NCBI GenBank assembly: GCA_016713535.1
Contig: JADJOY010000040.1
Location: 36,281 to 100,280, forward strand
Direction of reading: 5' to 3'
Origin: Deltaproteobacteria bacterium
GTDB taxonomy: Bacteria; JADJOY01
DNA length: 64,000 nucleotides
The translations under genes were made by a program, and so were the position numbers. Shown in pieces: positions 28,545-37,230 of the stretch. How positions within the stretch are numbered: the first letter of the stretch is position 1; each line of letters starts with the position of its first letter. Under the pieces are notes generated by a model. The model had not been told where the DNA came from and ran no database searches. It saw only the letters and a list, made by a program, of their open reading frames with translations.

Positions 28545-29554
28545 TGCGGTCAGCGGTTCGCAGAGGCCATCGTGTCGCCACGGCGGTCGCGTGGGTGACG
28601 CTCGTCGGCTTCCTGACGTGGGCGGTGCTCGCGCTCGCGCTGTCCCCCATCCTTCCCGAGCGCTTCGCCACCGGCGGCGCGGCCGCCTTCGCCGTGGTTG
28701 CGCTGGGCGCCGGCGTGGTGGTCCGCCCGTGGCGACGCGCCTACGCGGTGCTCACCATCCTCGTGACGGGCGTGCTGGCGGCCTTCTTCTCGCTCACGGC
28801 GAGCAACGAGCGCGACTGGGCTCCGGACGTGGCGCGGGCGCCGTGGGCCACCTTCGACGGCGACCGGGTCACGCTCCACGAGGTCCGGAACTTCGACTAC
28901 GTCACCGAGGCCGACTACACGGAACGCTGGGAGGACCGCACCTACGACCTCTCCAGGCTTGCGACCGTCGACCTCTCGCTCACGTACTGGGGATCCCCCC
29001 ACATTGCCCACACCATCGTGAGCTTCGGCTTCACCGACGGTCAGTACCTCGCGGTCTCGATCGAAACGCGACGCGAGCGCACCGAATCCTACAGCGCCAC
29101 GCGGGGCTTCTTCCGTCGGTACGAGCTCGCCTACGTGTTCGCCGACGAGCGCGACCTGCTCCGGCTACGCACCAACTACCGGCAAGGCGAGGACGTGTAT
29201 CTGTTCCGGATCCACGCCACCCCGGAGCGGGCGCGTGCCCTGTTCCTCGACTATCTGAACACCGCGACCGAGCTCGCACGCAGACCCGGCTGGTACAACG
29301 CCCTCACGGGCAACTGCACCACCAACATCCGCACCCACGTCCAGAACAGCGGTCCAGCCAACCCGTGGAGCTGGCAGCTTCTCGCGAACGGCCACCTCGA
29401 CGAGCTGCTCTACGCACGCGGCGCGATCGACACCAGCCTGCCTCTCGCCGAGCTCAAGACGCGCGTGTGGATCAACGACAAGGCGCGCGCGGCCGGTCAG
29501 GTGCCCGACTTCTCGACGCGCATCCGGGACGGCGTGCCGGGGATGGGCGGCTAG
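28544..29554 (+). CDS. DUF4105 membrane protein
   Basis: 336 residues. Three hydrophobic segments at about 15-36, 45-62 and 66-85 are followed by a long periplasmic domain of the DUF4105 type (Lnb N-terminal-like): ATVDLSLTYWGSPHIAHTIVSFGFTDGQYLAVSIETRRER, RTNYRQGEDVYLFRI and WYNALTGNCTTNIRTHV. The block with the conserved Asn-Cys-Thr-Thr recalls a cysteine-hydrolase-like centre, but activity is not shown. The ATG overlaps the previous stop (TGATG). It ends upstream of a strong hairpin. Confidence 0.82.
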   Translation: MRSAVRRGHRVATAVAWVTLVGFLTWAVLALALSPILPERFATGGAAAFAVVALGAGVVVRPWRRAYAVLTILVTGVLAAFFSLTASNERDWAPDVARAPWATFDGDRVTLHEVRNFDYVTEADYTERWEDRTYDLSRLATVDLSLTYWGSPHIAHTIVSFGFTDGQYLAVSIETRRERTESYSATRGFFRRYELAYVFADERDLLRLRTNYRQGEDVYLFRIHATPERARALFLDYLNTATELARRPGWYNALTGNCTTNIRTHVQNSGPANPWSWQLLANGHLDELLYARGAIDTSLPLAELKTRVWINDKARAAGQVPDFSTRIRDGVPGMGG

Positions 29555-29590
29555 ATTCGGGGCGACGTCGCCTTTCCTCGGCGGAGTGGC

Positions 29591-29624
29591 GGGCCGGGAG
29601 CGGCCTCACGACCGCTCCCGGTCC
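29591..29624. terminator. Hairpin between convergent genes
   Basis: GGGCCGGGAGCGG and CCGCTCCCGGTCC pair over 13 positions (one G-U) around an 8-base loop. It separates DUF4105 (plus) from the lipoprotein (minus). The stem is long, but there is no U-run. Confidence 0.6.
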
Positions 29625-29631
29625 GAAGACC

Positions 29632-30243
29632 TCAACGCGCCGGACAGCTCGCGACCTGCTGTTCGTAGACGTTGAAGATCTCCTTCATCGCCTGGTCGAT
29701 CACCGCCTCGAGCTTCTGGCCCTCGTTGCCCTGCTCCACCGTGCGCTCCGCGACGCCGCGGAATACCAGCTCGTCGTCCGCTCGGTCGACGAGGTCCACG
29801 ACCATCGTTCCGATCGTGTAGTCGACCGGAACCAGCCAGCCGCACGAGTACCCGAACCAGAAGCCGTAGCCACCGCCGCTACCGATGCCGATGCACTGAT
29901 CGATGAGCTCGGTCGATTCGCCCACGAAGTACATGCGGTTGATCTGGAGGTCCGGGAGCGTGTCCTCCTGGCGCAGCCCGAGGGCGTTCAGCTCGGAGGT
30001 GATCTCGTTCTGGCTGATGATCTCGGCCTGGCCGACGAGCCCAGGCTCCGTCGGCAGGCTCCCGGGGATCTCGTTCCAGTCGTAGAAGTCGAACGTCTCG
30101 TATCGGCAGAAGTCGGTGCCAGCCAGCGTCTGGACGTTCGTCTTGACCTCGGGCCCGTCATCGTCGCCGCCGCAGCCCGTGGCGAGTGCCGCCACCAGCC
30201 CCATCGCGGCGAGCCGATGGACCTGGTTCGAACCGGTTCTCAT
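29632..30243 (-). CDS. Lipoprotein, DUF4136-like (paralogue of 24432-25007)
   Basis: 203 residues. Signal peptide and lipobox (LATGC, then GGDDDG). The mature part shares DFCRYETFDFYDW, a Gly/Trp-aromatic patch (GYGFWFGYSCGW), IGTMVVDLVDRADDELVFRGV and the final SCPAR with the paralogue at 24432. Cysteines line up with those of the paralogue, suggesting the same disulfides. ATG 30243 is preceded by GAGGAAGGAACACC. It is divergent from DUF3313; the operator-like site 5 in the gap is only 15 bases from this start and so more likely serves the other gene. Confidence 0.7.
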   Translation of the reverse strand: MRTGSNQVHRLAAMGLVAALATGCGGDDDGPEVKTNVQTLAGTDFCRYETFDFYDWNEIPGSLPTEPGLVGQAEIISQNEITSELNALGLRQEDTLPDLQINRMYFVGESTELIDQCIGIGSGGGYGFWFGYSCGWLVPVDYTIGTMVVDLVDRADDELVFRGVAERTVEQGNEGQKLEAVIDQAMKEIFNVYEQQVASCPAR

Positions 30244-30257
30244 GGTGTTCCTTCCTC

Positions 30258-30273
30258 TCTCCCTTTGGGGTAG
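30258..30273 (+). promoter_or_regulatory. Candidate operator, CCC-N4-GGGTAG, site 5
   Basis: TCTCCC-TTTG-GGGTAG lies 138 bases before the DUF3313 ATG at 30411, in the same orientation as the other sites. The spacer TTTG is shared with site 6. Confidence 0.4.
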
Positions 30274-30410
30274 GAGTGATTGGCTTTGCGCGAGATCCGC
30301 GCACAATGATCACAATCCATGTGCCGACGCGAGGCGTGGCTCAGCTGCACGCGTAGGCGCATGCCTCGCCCTAAGATCGCCGCGTCGGTCACGGCTCGGA
30401 GGAGACTGCG

Positions 30411-31088
30411 ATGTCTGGTCCCGTAAGGGTGTGCCGGTTTCGTCGTATGATCGCTCTGCTCGGCGGACTCGCCGTGGCGGGCTGCGCAACCAGCCAGCCG
30501 CCGCCGAGTTGGGACGGCCTTGAGCTCAGGCCCGCCAAGGGAATCGACGCCGTCTACCTGAAGCCGGGCGCCGACTTCGCCCGATACCGGACCGTCCTGA
30601 TCGAACCCGTCCAGGTGGCGTTCAAGGACACCTGGAACCCCAACCAAGGTGAGCGCGGCGCGAGCCGCAACCTGTCCATCTCCGACGTCCAACAGCTCCG
30701 CGAGAACATGGCCTCGGCCTTCCGCAAGACGTTCGCCGACGAGCTTGCCAGGGGTGGCTACACGACCACCGACCGACCGGACGACGATACCCTGCGCGTC
30801 ACGGCGGCGCTCGCGAACGTCTACATCGCCGCCCCCGCGCGCGACAGCTTCGGTCCGTCGCGCACCTACACGGTCGAGTCGGGCGAGATGACCTTGGTGC
30901 TGGAGCTTCGCGACAGCGTGTCGGGCGAGCTCCTCGGCCGCGTGGTCGACCGTAAGACCGGGATCGAGACCGGCCGCCTCCAGATGACCACCTCCACGAC
31001 CAACCGCGCTGACTTCGACCGCGCGGTGAGTAGCTGGGCGCGGCGCCTCCGGGCCGGGCTCGACGCGGTGCACGTCAAGGCTCCCTGA
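30411..31088 (+). CDS. DUF3313 lipoprotein
   Basis: 225 residues. Lipobox AVAGC near residue 24. The body follows DUF3313: AVYLKPGADFARYRTVLIEPVQVAFKDTW, LSISDVQQLRENMASAFRKTFADEL, DTLRVTAALANVYI and MTLVLELRDSVSGELLGRVVDRK. The family is common in proteobacterial envelopes; function unknown. GGAGGAGACTGCG precedes ATG 30411. It is followed 27 bases later by the DUF3943 gene, likely the same operon, with a candidate operator upstream. Confidence 0.85.
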   Translation: MSGPVRVCRFRRMIALLGGLAVAGCATSQPPPSWDGLELRPAKGIDAVYLKPGADFARYRTVLIEPVQVAFKDTWNPNQGERGASRNLSISDVQQLRENMASAFRKTFADELARGGYTTTDRPDDDTLRVTAALANVYIAAPARDSFGPSRTYTVESGEMTLVLELRDSVSGELLGRVVDRKTGIETGRLQMTTSTTNRADFDRAVSSWARRLRAGLDAVHVKAP

Positions 31089-31115
31089 GCGGCCCGGTCC
31101 TCCGATCCACGGCAC

Positions 31116-32015
31116 ATGATCGGGAGGACCACCCGCCACCGCGCGTGCGCCGTTCGCCATCCGGCGCAGCGTGTCGTGGCAGCAGTCCTCATCTTGGCCA
31201 TGGCAGGCAGCGGATGCGCACGCCTGCAGCCCTGCCCCGAGCCACCACCGCCACGGCCTCCTCCACCGCAGCTGGTGCGGCGCGGTGGCGAAGAGCCGCC
31301 GCGCCTGGTTCGGAAACTCCGGAGCGGCCCCTCCCTCGGGGTCGCGAACACGCTCGAGCCGATCCCATTGCCCGAGCGTTCCCTCGCGCCCGCGGCCCCT
31401 ACCGAGCAGGTCGACCTGTTCGCCGACCGCTACGTTCAGCAGCAGGCCGAGGCCCGCAAGCACCTGGGCATCATGTCGGCCGTCACGATCCTCTCCGGCG
31501 TGGCGATCATGACGCTCATGACCCTCCTGCCACAGGAGGCCACCAACTGGGACAGCGGCGACGACAAGTGGACCAACTTCAAGGACGCGTGGACCTCGCC
31601 GCCCGAGTGGGACAAGGACGACTGGCCCGTGAACTACCTCGTCCACCCGTGGATGGGCGCGATCTTCTACCTGCTCGCCCGCGACCTCGGCGCCGAGCCA
31701 CTCGCGTCGTTCGCATACAGCACCGGGCTCTCTTTCAGCTGGGAGTACCTGGTCGAGAGCTGGTCCGAACAGCCCTCCGCCCAGGACCTGCTCACCACCT
31801 CGCCGATCGGATCGCTCCTCGGCGAGGGCTTCTATCGCCTGCGCACCGGGCCCCTTCACGACGACACCGACGGTTTCACCTGGAAGAAAGCGGCCGGCTG
31901 GATCCTCGACCCCGTCGACCTGACCTACACCTTGACCGGCATGAAGCCGGAGCCGCCGCCGCTACGTGCGAGCCCATCGGGATCGACGGAATCCGGCGCC
32001 GCTCCCTCGCCGTGA
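31116..32015 (+). CDS. DUF3943-like lipoprotein
   Basis: 299 residues. Signal peptide with a lipobox (MAGSGC), a short proline-rich linker (PEPPPPRPPPPQ), then a predicted segment IMSAVTILSGVAIMTLMTLL. The remaining part has WPVNYLVHPWMGAIFYLLARDLG, FSWEYLVESWSEQPSAQDLLTTSPIGSLLGEGFYRL, the NYxxHPxxG..YY and PS..DL..TP.GG..LGE motifs of DUF3943 proteins. These appear to be outer-membrane associated, with no known activity. It runs convergent to a barrel gene, with 22 bases between their stops. Confidence 0.75.
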   Translation: MIGRTTRHRACAVRHPAQRVVAAVLILAMAGSGCARLQPCPEPPPPRPPPPQLVRRGGEEPPRLVRKLRSGPSLGVANTLEPIPLPERSLAPAAPTEQVDLFADRYVQQQAEARKHLGIMSAVTILSGVAIMTLMTLLPQEATNWDSGDDKWTNFKDAWTSPPEWDKDDWPVNYLVHPWMGAIFYLLARDLGAEPLASFAYSTGLSFSWEYLVESWSEQPSAQDLLTTSPIGSLLGEGFYRLRTGPLHDDTDGFTWKKAAGWILDPVDLTYTLTGMKPEPPPLRASPSGSTESGAAPSP

Positions 32016-32037
32016 CCGACGCGGCGCGGCTCCGACC

Positions 32038-32717
32038 TCAGAACGACACGAAGTCCCAGCTCCCCGTCGCCCCGATCGTGACCACGACCACATCGGAGAT
32101 GGGGTTCAGGACCACTCGCGACTCGAGTCCCAGCGCGAAGTCGTCCCAACGGTAAACGGTGCCGCCGAGCCCGAACAGGTAGCCGAGACTGAGCCGGCTC
32201 GAGCTCGCGTTCACGCCCTCGACCTCGGCATCGGCCATCAGGTTCTCGAACGAGACCCCGAGCCGCGCCCGAAGACGCCAGAAGTCGATCACGAGGCCCG
32301 GGCTCAGCGCCCACATCGACAGGCTGTTCTCGGCCGTCACTTCACCAGCGGCGGTGCCCACCCGGTCGGTGGTGTCGGTGAGCGAGTAGTAGGCGAAATC
32401 GACGAACGGCGAGAGGAAGTAATCCGGCCGGTACACGGGCTCACGGCCCCGAACGGGCCGTTCTCGGACCCGCTCGACGAGATCAGCTGTGGTGCGTCCT
32501 GGGTGGCCGAGAACGTCACCCCGCCGGCGAGCTCGAGCGACAACACGTCGTATGGCATCTCGTACCGGAAGAGCCCCCAACCGGAGCTCGCGGGAGCGCT
32601 CTCCGCCGGTTGGGCTGCAGCCGCCGCATCCGGCTCCTCGGCGAGAGCCGGACCAGCGACGACCGTAGCGACGACGAGCCAGGCGGCGGTGAGGGCCGAG
32701 CCACGACGCGGTTTCAT
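32038..32717 (-). CDS. Predicted outer-membrane beta-barrel protein (one frameshift)
   Basis: About 226 residues. Signal peptide ending PALAEEP, then strands such as DVLSLELAGGVTFSATQD, YFLSPFVDFAYYSLTDTTDRV, SPGLVIDFWRLRARLGVSFENL and VVVVTIGATGSWDFVSF with the terminal aromatic of outer-membrane proteins. The family is not recognised. The frame changes at the C4 run 32447-32450 (plus strand): adding one base joins SENGPFG to GREPVYRPDYF. The ATG overlaps the end of the phosphodiesterase gene (ATGA at 32714-32717), so three minus-strand genes up to 34756 form a coupled set. Confidence 0.6.
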
Positions 32718-33992
32718 GGCACACCCCCATGGAGGAGTTGATAGCGGTTGAAGACGAGCGGCCCCCGGTCGGTGAGCAGCCCACCGAGACTTGGATCGGC
32801 GAGAGACTCGTCCACGAGCTCACGACGATTCACGGTCCAGTAGAGGCTCTTGATCCCCTTCGACTTCGCCTCGGCGAGCCGGTTCGGTGCGAAGCCTCGG
32901 GCAAGCTGGACCGCCCACACCTCGCAACCCGCCGCCTCGGCGTCCTCGAGCTCCTCCTCGGTGATGCAGCCGGCGCGCGAAGCGGGATCGATCTTCATGT
33001 ATTCGTCGAACGTCTCCGGAGTCGGCAGCCCCACCAGCGCCTTGAAGCGGCGCCCGTCGGTCCTGGCGCGCTCGTTGTAACGACGCGCCAGCTCGTTGAG
33101 GGGGGCGATTGCTTCGGGGACCTTGGCGTCGAGCCACAGGCCCCGCAGCCTGGTCTCGTCGTAGCCGGCCTTGAGCGTGTCCTCGATGGTGGCGATGCGT
33201 GCACCGTCATGGAGCTGGCAGTTGGCCTGGATCACCGAGAGCGGGTAGTCCGCGAGGCTTCCCACGCAGTAGGTACCCTTGGTGACCTTCGCGGTGAAGC
33301 TCGCGTCGTGGTAGGCGATGGGCACGCCGTCCTTGGTCAGGCGGGCGTCGACCTCGACTCCCTGGAAGCCGTAGGCCTCGGCGGCCAGCACCGCCTCGAC
33401 GCTGTTCGACGGGATGCCGCAGTTGGCGGTGTCGTCGCACACCCCGTGGTGCGCCCCGACCAGGAAATCGTCCATCGGCACGAGCGGCGCCACGAACTCG
33501 AGCTCGGTGGCGCTGGCGAAGCTCGTGCCCTTCCCCATCCCGCCTTCGAGGCGAGCGCCGGGGAACCGGGCCACGTCGACGTCGGTGCGCCCCGCGCACA
33601 GCGCGGTGGCGAGCGTCACCGGCAGCACGTCGAGGCGCGCGAGGCCCGAGTCGTCCTGGTTTCCGTGGCGCCACACGCCTTCCAGGACGAGCCGCGTACC
33701 GCCGTCGAGGCAGCCCGCGTCCAGGATCGCGTACCAGGCTTGCTCGCTCCCGAACAGCGACACCTGCTTGGTGGTCGCGTGGACCACCATGGGGCTCCCG
33801 AACGGGTTGGCGAAGCCGGTGACCGAGGCGAGACCGGCGACCTGCACCAGCGCCTCGGGATCGACCGGCCGAGCCTGGGCAAGGAGGCCCCCGTCGGGGA
33901 AAGCGGGTGCTCGAATCCCCGAAGTCGCCACACCCGGAGAGAAACACCGCCAGCACCATCGAAGTCGCGAAGCGCCAGCGCTCAGAACACAT
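32714..33992 (-). CDS. Glycerophosphodiester phosphodiesterase-like lipoprotein (one frameshift)
   Basis: About 425 residues. The lipobox is FLSGC in MVLAVFLSGCGDFG. A region of about 130 residues of unknown type precedes a GDPD TIM barrel: GAHHGVCDDT, FQGVEVDARLTKDGVPIAYHDASF and LRGLWLDAKVP, closing with IKSLYWTVNRRELVDE. The metal-binding Glu/Asp (VEVD) and second His (YHD) are kept, but the usual HRG is HHG and the PENT motif reads SNSVEA. Probably hydrolyses glycerophosphodiesters; the substitutions make this less certain. One extra base in the G3 run 33905-33907 breaks the frame between GDFGDSST and AFPDGGLLAQ. Start ATG 33992 overlaps the previous gene by 11 bases. Confidence 0.7.
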
Positions 33993-34756
33993 AGCCGACC
34001 TCGAAGCGCGGATAGAGCACCGCATTGTCCACGTCGGAAAAGACCCAGAACACCTTGGATCCCGCCTGCTGATATTGCAGCGCCATCCCGTAGTAGAGAT
34101 GGCCGCCGTCCTTCGACAGGTTCTCGATCATGAGCACGCCCTGCGCCCCGCCCAGGGTGGGCGGATGCGCATCGGTGATGGTTTCGTTGCCCACGTAGGC
34201 CTCGCGCTGCAGGTCGAGGGTCACCGAGAGATCGAGGCTGATGCGGACGTCGTTCCAGGCGTAGCCGATCCGCAGACCGGGCTGGTTGCCGAGGATCCAG
34301 GTGTTGGTGCTGAGCCCGAAACCGTTCGCGTAGCCGAAGGCCAGCGGAACCCGGTCCGAGACCATGACCGACCAGTGGTCGTCGAGATCGAGGCTCCAGC
34401 CGAGGCCCACGGAGGACGGCGTTGTTGACGAGGTTCCCCTCGAGCGCGGCCATGAGCCGGAAGCCCACCGGGAGCGCGGTTCGGAGGTTGAGGTTCAACC
34501 CCGGCAGCGCCGGCGGGATCGCGCCGGTCTCGTCGGCGGGCTCGACCGCCAGGTAGATCCCCGCCGAGAACCGGGTGCTCCAGTCGTCAGCGACCGCGGG
34601 GTCGAAGAGCCCCGGCTCGAACGAGCCGCCTTCGGCGCGCCCCACCGCGACGGGCATCGACATGGCGAGCAACAGCACCCACAGGAAGCGCGAGAGCGCC
34701 CGCGGACACTCTCGTCCCGGGGACTTCGCGCACGAGTACCTCGTGTTCACGGCCAT
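33982..34756 (-). CDS. Predicted outer-membrane beta-barrel protein (one frameshift)
   Basis: About 257 residues. A long N-terminus with a signal segment (FLWVLLLAMSMPVAVGRAEG) is followed by strands: RFSAGIYLAVEPADETG, LNLRTALPVGFRLMAALEGN, GLGWSLDLDDHWSVMVSDRV, LRIGYAWNDVRISLDLSVTLDL and a terminal RFEVGYVF. The family is not recognised. Removing one base near 34411 joins ALEGNLVNNAVL to VGLGWSL. The GDPD gene starts inside its last codons, so the two are translationally coupled. Confidence 0.6.
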
Positions 34757-34818
34757 CGTCGCTACGCCTCCCCTGCTCGGGCATGTCGACTCGACACGCC
34801 CGGTCGCGGACCGCCGGT

Positions 34819-35541
34819 TCACCGCCCCTCGTCGTAGAGCGTCGCGCCGACATAGATGTAGCGGGCACCGGGAGTTCCGCCGGTGGCCCGCCCGAGGTTG
34901 AACTCGACCTTCAGATTCGGCTGGCGCAGGTAGGTCATGCGCCGCTCGCTACCCGCGACGTTCACGTCCGACACGAACGCGTCGACCGGCTTGCCGAGGA
35001 GCTTCTGGATGTCCTCGGCCGGCGTGCCGCGCGGCAACATCTTGGCGATCGCCACCAGCCCGCGGAGCGTGGGCAGCTCCTTCCACTTCTTGGCTGCGTC
35101 CCAGAGCGCCTGGGTGGCGTCCTGATCGAGCGCCGGCAGAAAGACCTCCGAGCGGACGTAGCCGAGCTTGCCGCCGAGCGGCTGGTACAGGATCACCTCG
35201 ACGGCGCGCTTGGCCGGCGCCTCACTGGCCACGGCGCCGGGCTTCGGCGACGCCATCGGTGTGACCTTGTAGGTCCAGGTCTGAGTGGTCTCACCCGGCT
35301 GAGGGCTGGTCGCCTTCACGCTCTCCGGATCGCCGAGGAGAGCTCGGAGTTCCTCGTAGGACGTGCCCTTCTTGAGCGCGTCGACCGCCCAGAAGAAGTC
35401 CTCGGCGGTCTGCGGGATCTTGCGGACCGGATCCGAGGGGGATGTCGCCGCGTCGCCATCCGCCGCGCTTGCGGCGCGCGCGCCGAGCGCGAGCGCGAGG
35501 ACCGCCACCACCAACCGGGCTGCTCGTCGTCGTTCCATCAT
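34819..35541 (-). CDS. Secreted protein with two BamE/SmpA-like repeats
   Basis: 240 residues. Signal peptide ending ARAASAAD. Two copies of a short alpha-beta motif are visible: GTSYEELRALLGDPESV followed by a TWTYKV strand, and GTPAEDIQKLLGKPVDAF followed by a RMTYL strand. This is the SmpA/OmlA (BamE) pattern, G-x-s-x-x-v-x-x-l-l-G-x-P then a y strand. BamE itself helps outer-membrane protein assembly, but this protein lacks an obvious lipobox and has two repeats. AAGGAATCC precedes the ATG ATG pair; start taken at 35541. Function unknown. Confidence 0.6.
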   Translation of the reverse strand: MMERRRAARLVVAVLALALGARAASAADGDAATSPSDPVRKIPQTAEDFFWAVDALKKGTSYEELRALLGDPESVKATSPQPGETTQTWTYKVTPMASPKPGAVASEAPAKRAVEVILYQPLGGKLGYVRSEVFLPALDQDATQALWDAAKKWKELPTLRGLVAIAKMLPRGTPAEDIQKLLGKPVDAFVSDVNVAGSERRMTYLRQPNLKVEFNLGRATGGTPGARYIYVGATLYDEGR

Positions 35542-35703
35542 GGATTCCTTCTTCCTGGGTTTTCGAGGCCGTGCGAGCGGCGCCGTCCGAAGACGGCGCC
35601 GTCCCTTATCGCAAGCATGGCCGTCGATGTCGATCGCGAATCGCCTGCCGCGCCGGTCCGGCCGTAGCCGGCTGCGTGGCGCCCACACCGTGTTGGGAAT
35701 CCG

Positions 35704-36174
35704 GTGGTCAAGGTCGCGGTCCGCTCGAGCGGTGGCTACCCGACGCTCGAGCTGTTCGCCGATCTGATCGACCTGCTCACGCTCGTCGCGATCACCAGCG
35801 CGCTGCTGATCCACGTCAACCGGCGCGGCCGCATCACCGGCCACCGCATCCGAGGGGCGATCGCCGCCTACCTGCTGCTCGCCGGCGTCTTCGCCAGCGC
35901 CTACCAGATCGTGGAACGAACGGTGCCCGGTTCGTTCGACATCGGCCACGAACGCACCGCGCCGGACGGACGTCAGGAAGAGCTCTTCTACTTCGCCATG
36001 ATCACGCTCACCACCACCGGCTACGGCGACATCACGCCCGTGAGCCAGCCGGCACGCTCGCTCGCCATGCTGGAAGCGCTCATCGGCCAGCTCTATCCGA
36101 CGATCCTGATCGCCCGGCTGGTGACGCTGGAGATCGAATCCCGCCGCGACGCCGCGTCCGACCTGTCCGACTGA
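35704..36174 (+). CDS. Two-TM potassium-type ion channel (N-terminus may begin at 35627)
   Basis: 156 residues as read from the GTG at 35704. Membrane segments LIDLLTLVAITSALLIHV and AIAAYLLLAGVFASAYQIV are followed by the pore helix and filter, FYFAMITLTTTGYGDITPV, and a last segment SLAMLEALIGQLYPTILIARLV. TTTGYGD is the K+ selectivity filter. No regulatory domain is seen. An ATG at 35627 opens another frame with a basic N-terminus (RLRGAHTVLGIRW) that would join at the C3 run 35739-35741 if one C were added, giving 182 residues; I think that longer form likely. A hairpin lies 43 bases after the stop. Confidence 0.78.
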   Translation: MVKVAVRSSGGYPTLELFADLIDLLTLVAITSALLIHVNRRGRITGHRIRGAIAAYLLLAGVFASAYQIVERTVPGSFDIGHERTAPDGRQEELFYFAMITLTTTGYGDITPVSQPARSLAMLEALIGQLYPTILIARLVTLEIESRRDAASDLSD

Positions 36175-36520
36175 GCCGCGAGCAGGCCCACCCGGTCGCT
36201 CCCTGGCAGCGCGTTTGCTCCCTCTTGAGGGAGCGTCTTGGGCAGCGCCACCGCGCCGCGTCCCGTCCTCTTCCGAGCGCGATGTCGCGCGCGTCCAAAC
36301 GCGGAAGCCCGCAGGGACTTTCGGGCTTCGGGCAGCGTCGAATGGAATCCTGGACCGAGACCACCACAGTCGCTGCGACCGCTCGCCCGTCACCCGGGCG
36401 TAGCGACCCGTCCCCGCTCGTCGCCCACGCGCCACGTGCGCGGCGAGACATCCTACGTCACCGTGGCGGCACGCAGGCGTACCCGCTCGCGACGGCTCGC
36501 CGTCGCCATGGAGGTGTCCC
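36175..36520 (+). other. Non-coding gap before the YHS gene, with a short hairpin
   Basis: 346 bases without a supportable gene. GCTCCCT-CTTG-AGGGAGC at 36217-36234 forms a 7-bp stem with a 4-base loop and could end the channel transcript. The rest is G+C-rich, with no clear promoter element. Confidence 0.4.
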
Positions 36521-37168
36521 ATGTCGAACCTGAACGAATTGCTCGATCGGATCGATGCCGAGTTCGAGGCCGCGGAAGGCCGCATCGCGAAGTTCAAGGA
36601 GGAGAAAGCCGCCGAATACCACGGCCGGCAGGAGCGACTCGAGATGTTCGCCAAGGCGTGCGAACAGCTCCAGGCCGTGTGGCGTCCACGCCTCGATGCG
36701 CTCGCGGCGAAGTTCGGCAAGCGCGTCACGATCAACCCGGTGGTGACGCCGGCGTTGCGCACCGCGACGTTCAAGTTCCAGTCGGAGCTCGCCAAGATCG
36801 AGCTCAAGCTGTCGGCGTCCACGGACGCCGAGGTCCGTAAGCTGGTGCTGAGCTCGGACCTCGAGATCCTGCCGATCCTGATGGAGTTCACGCCGCACAC
36901 CCGGGTCGAGATCCCGCTCGACGCGATCGATCCGGTGGTGGTGGCGAAGTGGACGGACGACTGCATCGTGGCTTTCGTGAAGACCTACGTCTCCCTGCAC
37001 GAGAACGAGCGCTATCTGCGGAACTTCATGGTCGAGGATCCGATCGCCGGGGTTCGGTTTCCGAAATACGCGGCCGCCGGCACGGCCGTGGTGAACGGCA
37101 AGACCCACTACTTCATGAGCGAAGAGACCCAGAAGGAGTTCGAGGCGAAGCAGCGGCGCGCCGCATGA
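36521..37168 (+). CDS. YHS-domain protein with helical N-terminus
   Basis: 215 residues, cytoplasmic by sequence. The first ~50 residues are charged and helical (ELLDRIDAEFEAAEGRIAKFKEEKAAEYHGRQ), likely a coiled coil. The middle is mixed and lacks recognisable motifs (RTATFKFQSELAKIELKLSAS). The last ~45 residues fit a YHS domain: VEDPIAGVRFPKYAAAG, then GKTHYFMSEETQKEFEAK. The usual metal-binding Cys are replaced (DPIAG in place of DPVCG), so metal binding is doubtful. ATG 36521 follows GGAGGTGTCCC. The function is unknown. It is a single gene bounded by a 12-bp perfect hairpin. Confidence 0.6.
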   Translation: MSNLNELLDRIDAEFEAAEGRIAKFKEEKAAEYHGRQERLEMFAKACEQLQAVWRPRLDALAAKFGKRVTINPVVTPALRTATFKFQSELAKIELKLSASTDAEVRKLVLSSDLEILPILMEFTPHTRVEIPLDAIDPVVVAKWTDDCIVAFVKTYVSLHENERYLRNFMVEDPIAGVRFPKYAAAGTAVVNGKTHYFMSEETQKEFEAKQRRAA

Positions 37169-37179
37169 CCGGGTCGGCG

Positions 37180-37208
37180 CCGGAGGCCGTGGAGGGCACG
37201 GCCTCCGG
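37180..37208. terminator. Perfect 12-bp hairpin between convergent genes
   Basis: CCGGAGGCCGTG, loop GAGGG, CACGGCCTCCGG: twelve perfect pairs between the YHS gene (plus) and the efflux outer-membrane gene (minus). This is the best terminator candidate in the window even though it lacks a U-run. Confidence 0.65.
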
Positions 37209-37230
37209 ATCGCGCTCGCGGCCGCGCGCC

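Noticed and set aside
36217-36234. TCCCTC-TTGA-GGGAG palindrome as another regulon site
   Set aside because: The spacing between the CCC and GGG arms is six, not four, and the GGGYAG half is missing; it is better read as a short hairpin after the channel gene.
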